A stretch of 64,000 nt of DNA from Paramyrothecium sp. XJ0827. Lineage: Eukaryota; Ascomycota; Sordariomycetes; Hypocreales; Stachybotryaceae. Positions 61,301-64,000 of the stretch are shown here, piece by piece. The translations under genes and the position numbers were made by a program. Location of the stretch: positions 2,542,001 through 2,606,000 of the forward strand of contig JAJFPB010000002.1 in assembly GCA_020881915.1 (NCBI GenBank), written 5' to 3'. The notes beneath the pieces are model-generated. The model searched no databases, was not told where the DNA came from, and was given only the letters and a program-made list of their open reading frames with translations. Within the stretch, counting starts at the first letter, position 1. Each line of letters opens with the position of its first letter.

Positions 61301-64000
61301 GACCGTTGCTCCGGATGGGCGAATATGGGCAGTTTTGAGTAGTTGATAATAAGCACAAGCTTGTACAGAATCAGTTTGCCTTTGACTTGCGTGCAGGAGT
61401 CCATAAAATCAATAGCCACATGTAAAATCTCCTCATTGGACAGCAGACCCGTAAGTTCTGGTAGCCACGAATGGAAGTGCTGGACTGCCAATGTCTGGCT
61501 ACCTACTAACACCGGAGCTGAGTTGCGCATCATTCTGTCCAAAGCCTTGAATATGGTGCGCAGTTGTCGAGAGAAGCCATGTGTAGATTTGGTGATGCCG
61601 ATTTCTGCCTCCTTGATTCTCTGTTGTTCATGCGCACGAGCAATAACCATGAGGATATGCCGGACGACCTTGAATGTAGCTCGTAATGTGCGAGCCGTCT
61701 CTGGCTCGGTCGGGTTTTCCAGCAATCTATTCAGGGATCGTATCAATCCTGGTGTCGCAAAAGGGTATTTGAACTGGTGCTCAGCATAGTGGTCGACCAA
61801 GGGGCCGAGATTGAACCTTCGATCATGAACAATGCCCAAGACTCGGACTAATGCTCTGAAAACCAGATCTTCGTAGTCATCGTTGCCACTGTGCTCGACC
61901 AGGATACCGAATAAAGCATCCAGGACTTCGCTCAGGATTTTGACAACCTCAATTTCGGGGACAAAAATCAGCTGCTTCAATAGCTCAAGGAGGCCGTCTC
62001 GCGAAGAGGTTTTCCACCTGAGCAGGCCTAATATGACTCGATCTTGCGAGAACTGGGTGCTGCATAGATACGAGTTGACAAGAAGGACGGCAAGACCTCC
62101 TGCAAGCTCAGCGGCGTACTCGTTCCTACCCGGAGCTGTCCACGGCAATGACATGTAACCTCCTTTTCCAGTTGGCCCAGCCTGCGCTGTGGAGGTGTTG
62201 TCGTCAAGTTTGTATAGAAAGAGGCCATGCAAGCCGTCTCTAATAAAGGCGTCTTGACCCCATAGGGGCAAATGAGCAACCGCAAAAGGTGGATTGGGCA
62301 TATCCGCCAAGAACATGACCACGTGCGCAGTGGCAACCTCACTCTGCGGTATGGACAACCGTATGGTCTGATGCCATTGTTCGCCCTTGTCTGCAGCGAT
62401 GGACTTGAATGTAGATAGTGCCTCTCCATTTGAGGATGCGAAAATGCATTTGTCGAGTCGCTCGCCAGAGGTTTTACGGACCTCCATAGTGACCTGCAAA
62501 TTGGCACCCTGGGACGGCAGAGGCAGATTTATTGCACTGCCGCCGTATTTAGATAAAAGGTTCTGCTTCCCAAGAGCAGCGCCGCTCAGCGTAAGGTAGA
62601 TATCGGATCGCGGCCTCGTTGGAGCCCCCGCGAAACCGATCCTGCTTGTCTTGGAAACCCCTGAGAGCAGCGTCGGTGTCGACTTAATGAGTGCATCAGC
62701 ATCAGGGCTAGTGAGTCCTCTGACATGGAGGTTAAGTCGCTCTCCTCGACGTGACTTCTCGTAAAAGCCGCTGGGGCTGTCCATCAACTCCTTGACCAAA
62801 GGATCCCATTCCTCTCTGGAATCCTTGTCATTGGAGTATCTGGGGGTTTGCGACCAAATACTGATGACTTGTTCCACACCCTCGGCGCGCTTTGCAGCCA
62901 TGTTCAATTTCAAGACGCCAGTCCCAACCACGCGTTGCGCAGTCTGTGACGGTGGTGTTGCACCGTTTGGTCGCGACGATGCCGTGTTCGGGGCTGTCTG
63001 ACCCTCCTGGGTGTTTGTGGCCTGAGCCGATGGTCTCTCCCCCAACTCCGAAACAGTACCCATTGCGGATACGGGGCCGCCTCGAGAGAAGGCAGAACGT
63101 GTGGACTTGGTTCCCCACATCAGGCTTCTCCTAGAGCCTTTGTTACCGCTGGCAGAGGGAGGTTTTGGGCTCTCCTTCGCTTGCGAGGCCTGTGTTCCAT
63201 GGCTTGATCGTGGCGCTGGCTCTTCCGCAACGACCTGTTGTGAGGCAATTACCTTGACTACAAGGTAAAGTTCTGACTCTATTGATGGAACGTCCCCTAT
63301 GTCATGTGCGGAGAGGTCGACAAAAAGGGTTTTTGTCTGCGCAGTCTGTGCGAGGCTGCCAATCGTACCTCCAGCGGGAATGTCGATGCTGAAGGCCTCG
63401 GACAGAGTAATTGGTTTTTCGTCTGGCGTCTTACTCACAAGGTAGACAAGGAGTGCCATCTTCTCGGCGGATGATCCTGCAAATCCTTTAACCTCGACCA
63501 AGAGGTGATGGAGGCTCGTTTGTTCCAATGTTGGTTGCGGAGGTTCGTTCAAGAGACTCATGATGGACTGAAGCTTTGTCACTTCCACCGCAGAATCGTC
63601 GCCTGTCAGGACACGACCACGAGCTTTAGGATCGCGTACTATCACCTCACGCCCACAAAGTTTGTTCGTAGCGACTAAATCCCACACCGTCTGTTCTCGT
63701 AGGCGTTCATATTCGTAGGCTGTAAGCACGTTGTAGAGAAACTGCTGGCGACTGTGATTTAGGCGTGTGATAAGATCCGACATCTTGTTCAATGTTGCAT
63801 ATTGCCTCGAAAGGAGCAACTCATGTAGATTCTTGGAGTGCCATTCCCTTAGACACGAGGATATTTCATCCACCAAGGGCTCGGCAGCGGAAGTCGGAGT
63901 CTCGTCACCTATTTTCAGCATAGGGACTGGAGCCGCAGGCCGGGGAGCGTCAGGATCCCTCTGGACGGGTATTGATAACTTTCCATGGGTACCGTTGGAA
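58323..64000 (-). CDS. DCK1: DOCK-family guanine nucleotide exchange factor (Dck1-like), partial
   Basis: DOCK/CZH-type GEF for a Rho/Rac GTPase, acting with an ELMO-like partner (yeast Dck1-Lmo1) in cell integrity and mitophagy signalling. The reading frame enters from the right edge (N terminus, probably an SH3-containing part, is outside) and continues to 58953; a 52-nt intron (58952-58901, GTAAGA..GTGTAG) leads to the last exon 58900-58323. Over 1,870 residues are visible. Seen: a DHR-1/C2-like region (SDIYLTLSGAALGKQNLLSK, VVMFLADMPNPPFAVAHLPL), long helical repeats, and a C-terminal DHR-2 catalytic region (LHAELYEWDPTKHTMALSEP, ERKERIYFDMIKHFEEGQSW, RYYKVVYKGLGFPASVRDKE, FIYEG). The tail after the intron is Ser/Pro- and Lys-rich and ends in a basic stretch (KRLSMLTMSKKSNKG-like). 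The frame is open to base 64000, so the ATG at 63921 is an internal methionine. Confidence 0.92.

Overview
The window is nuclear DNA of a filamentous ascomycete. The signs are many short introns of about 46-120 nt with GT..AG ends and CTRAY-type branch points, compact genes separated by long gene-poor spacers, and gene types typical of Pezizomycotina: UDP-galactopyranose mutase, a chitin synthase export chaperone, a fungal Hsp70-like ATPase, an Nce101 homologue and a kinase-AAA protein of the hybrid histidine kinase type. Protein flavour and the GGTACCTT-rich spacers suggest Sordariomycetes, probably Hypocreales. That placement is an inference from reading, not from a search.

Layout, left to right. 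1-5307 (-): N-terminal part of a very large Mak2/Mak3-type signalling protein (kinase-like domain, AAA ATPase, helical repeats) running off the left edge. 7697-9588 (-): UDP-galactopyranose mutase. 14453-15863 (+): sugar-phosphate/nucleotide-sugar transporter. 16578-17237 (-): ribosomal protein eL27, divergent from the tiny Nce101 gene (17573-17826, +). 17895-18692 (-): TTC36-like TPR protein, divergent from 4-hydroxyphenylpyruvate dioxygenase (19674-20921, +). 21299-22801 (-): TFIIH subunit Ssl1/p44. 23570-24713 (-): chitin synthase export chaperone Chs7. 30150-32069 (+): MFS sugar transporter.

A dense mitochondrial and housekeeping cluster follows: LYR-like protein (33067-33574, +), frataxin (34026-34728, -), AP-3 sigma (35036-35662, +), an unknown one-helix probable mitochondrial protein (35796-36343, -) and cytosolic leucyl-tRNA synthetase (37194-40641, +). 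Then come a small GPI-type secreted protein (44337-44825, +), Dph3 (45688-46064, -) divergent from a peroxisomal ABC half-transporter (46701-49018, +), a RING-finger protein that looks like a broken RBR E3 ligase (49591-50487, -, with a remnant below it), an unknown 457-residue protein (51615-53112, -), an Hsp70-like gene frameshifted by a 16-bp tandem duplication (55662-57480, +), and a DOCK-family GEF (58323 to the right edge, -).

How they relate: most are unrelated housekeeping genes. Shared themes are cell wall building (UGM, Chs7, the GPI protein), mitochondrial and iron biology (frataxin next to an LYR-like protein), and signalling (kinase-AAA protein, DOCK GEF). Several pairs share short divergent promoters, two of which carry GTCACGTG-type E-boxes. 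No biosynthetic gene cluster, CRISPR array, intact transposon or convincing RNA gene was seen. The most unusual points are the two decayed or frameshifted accessory genes (Hsp70-like and RBR-like), an ATG-less coding extension in front of the sugar transporter, and a perfect 12-bp palindrome repeated in the spacers.
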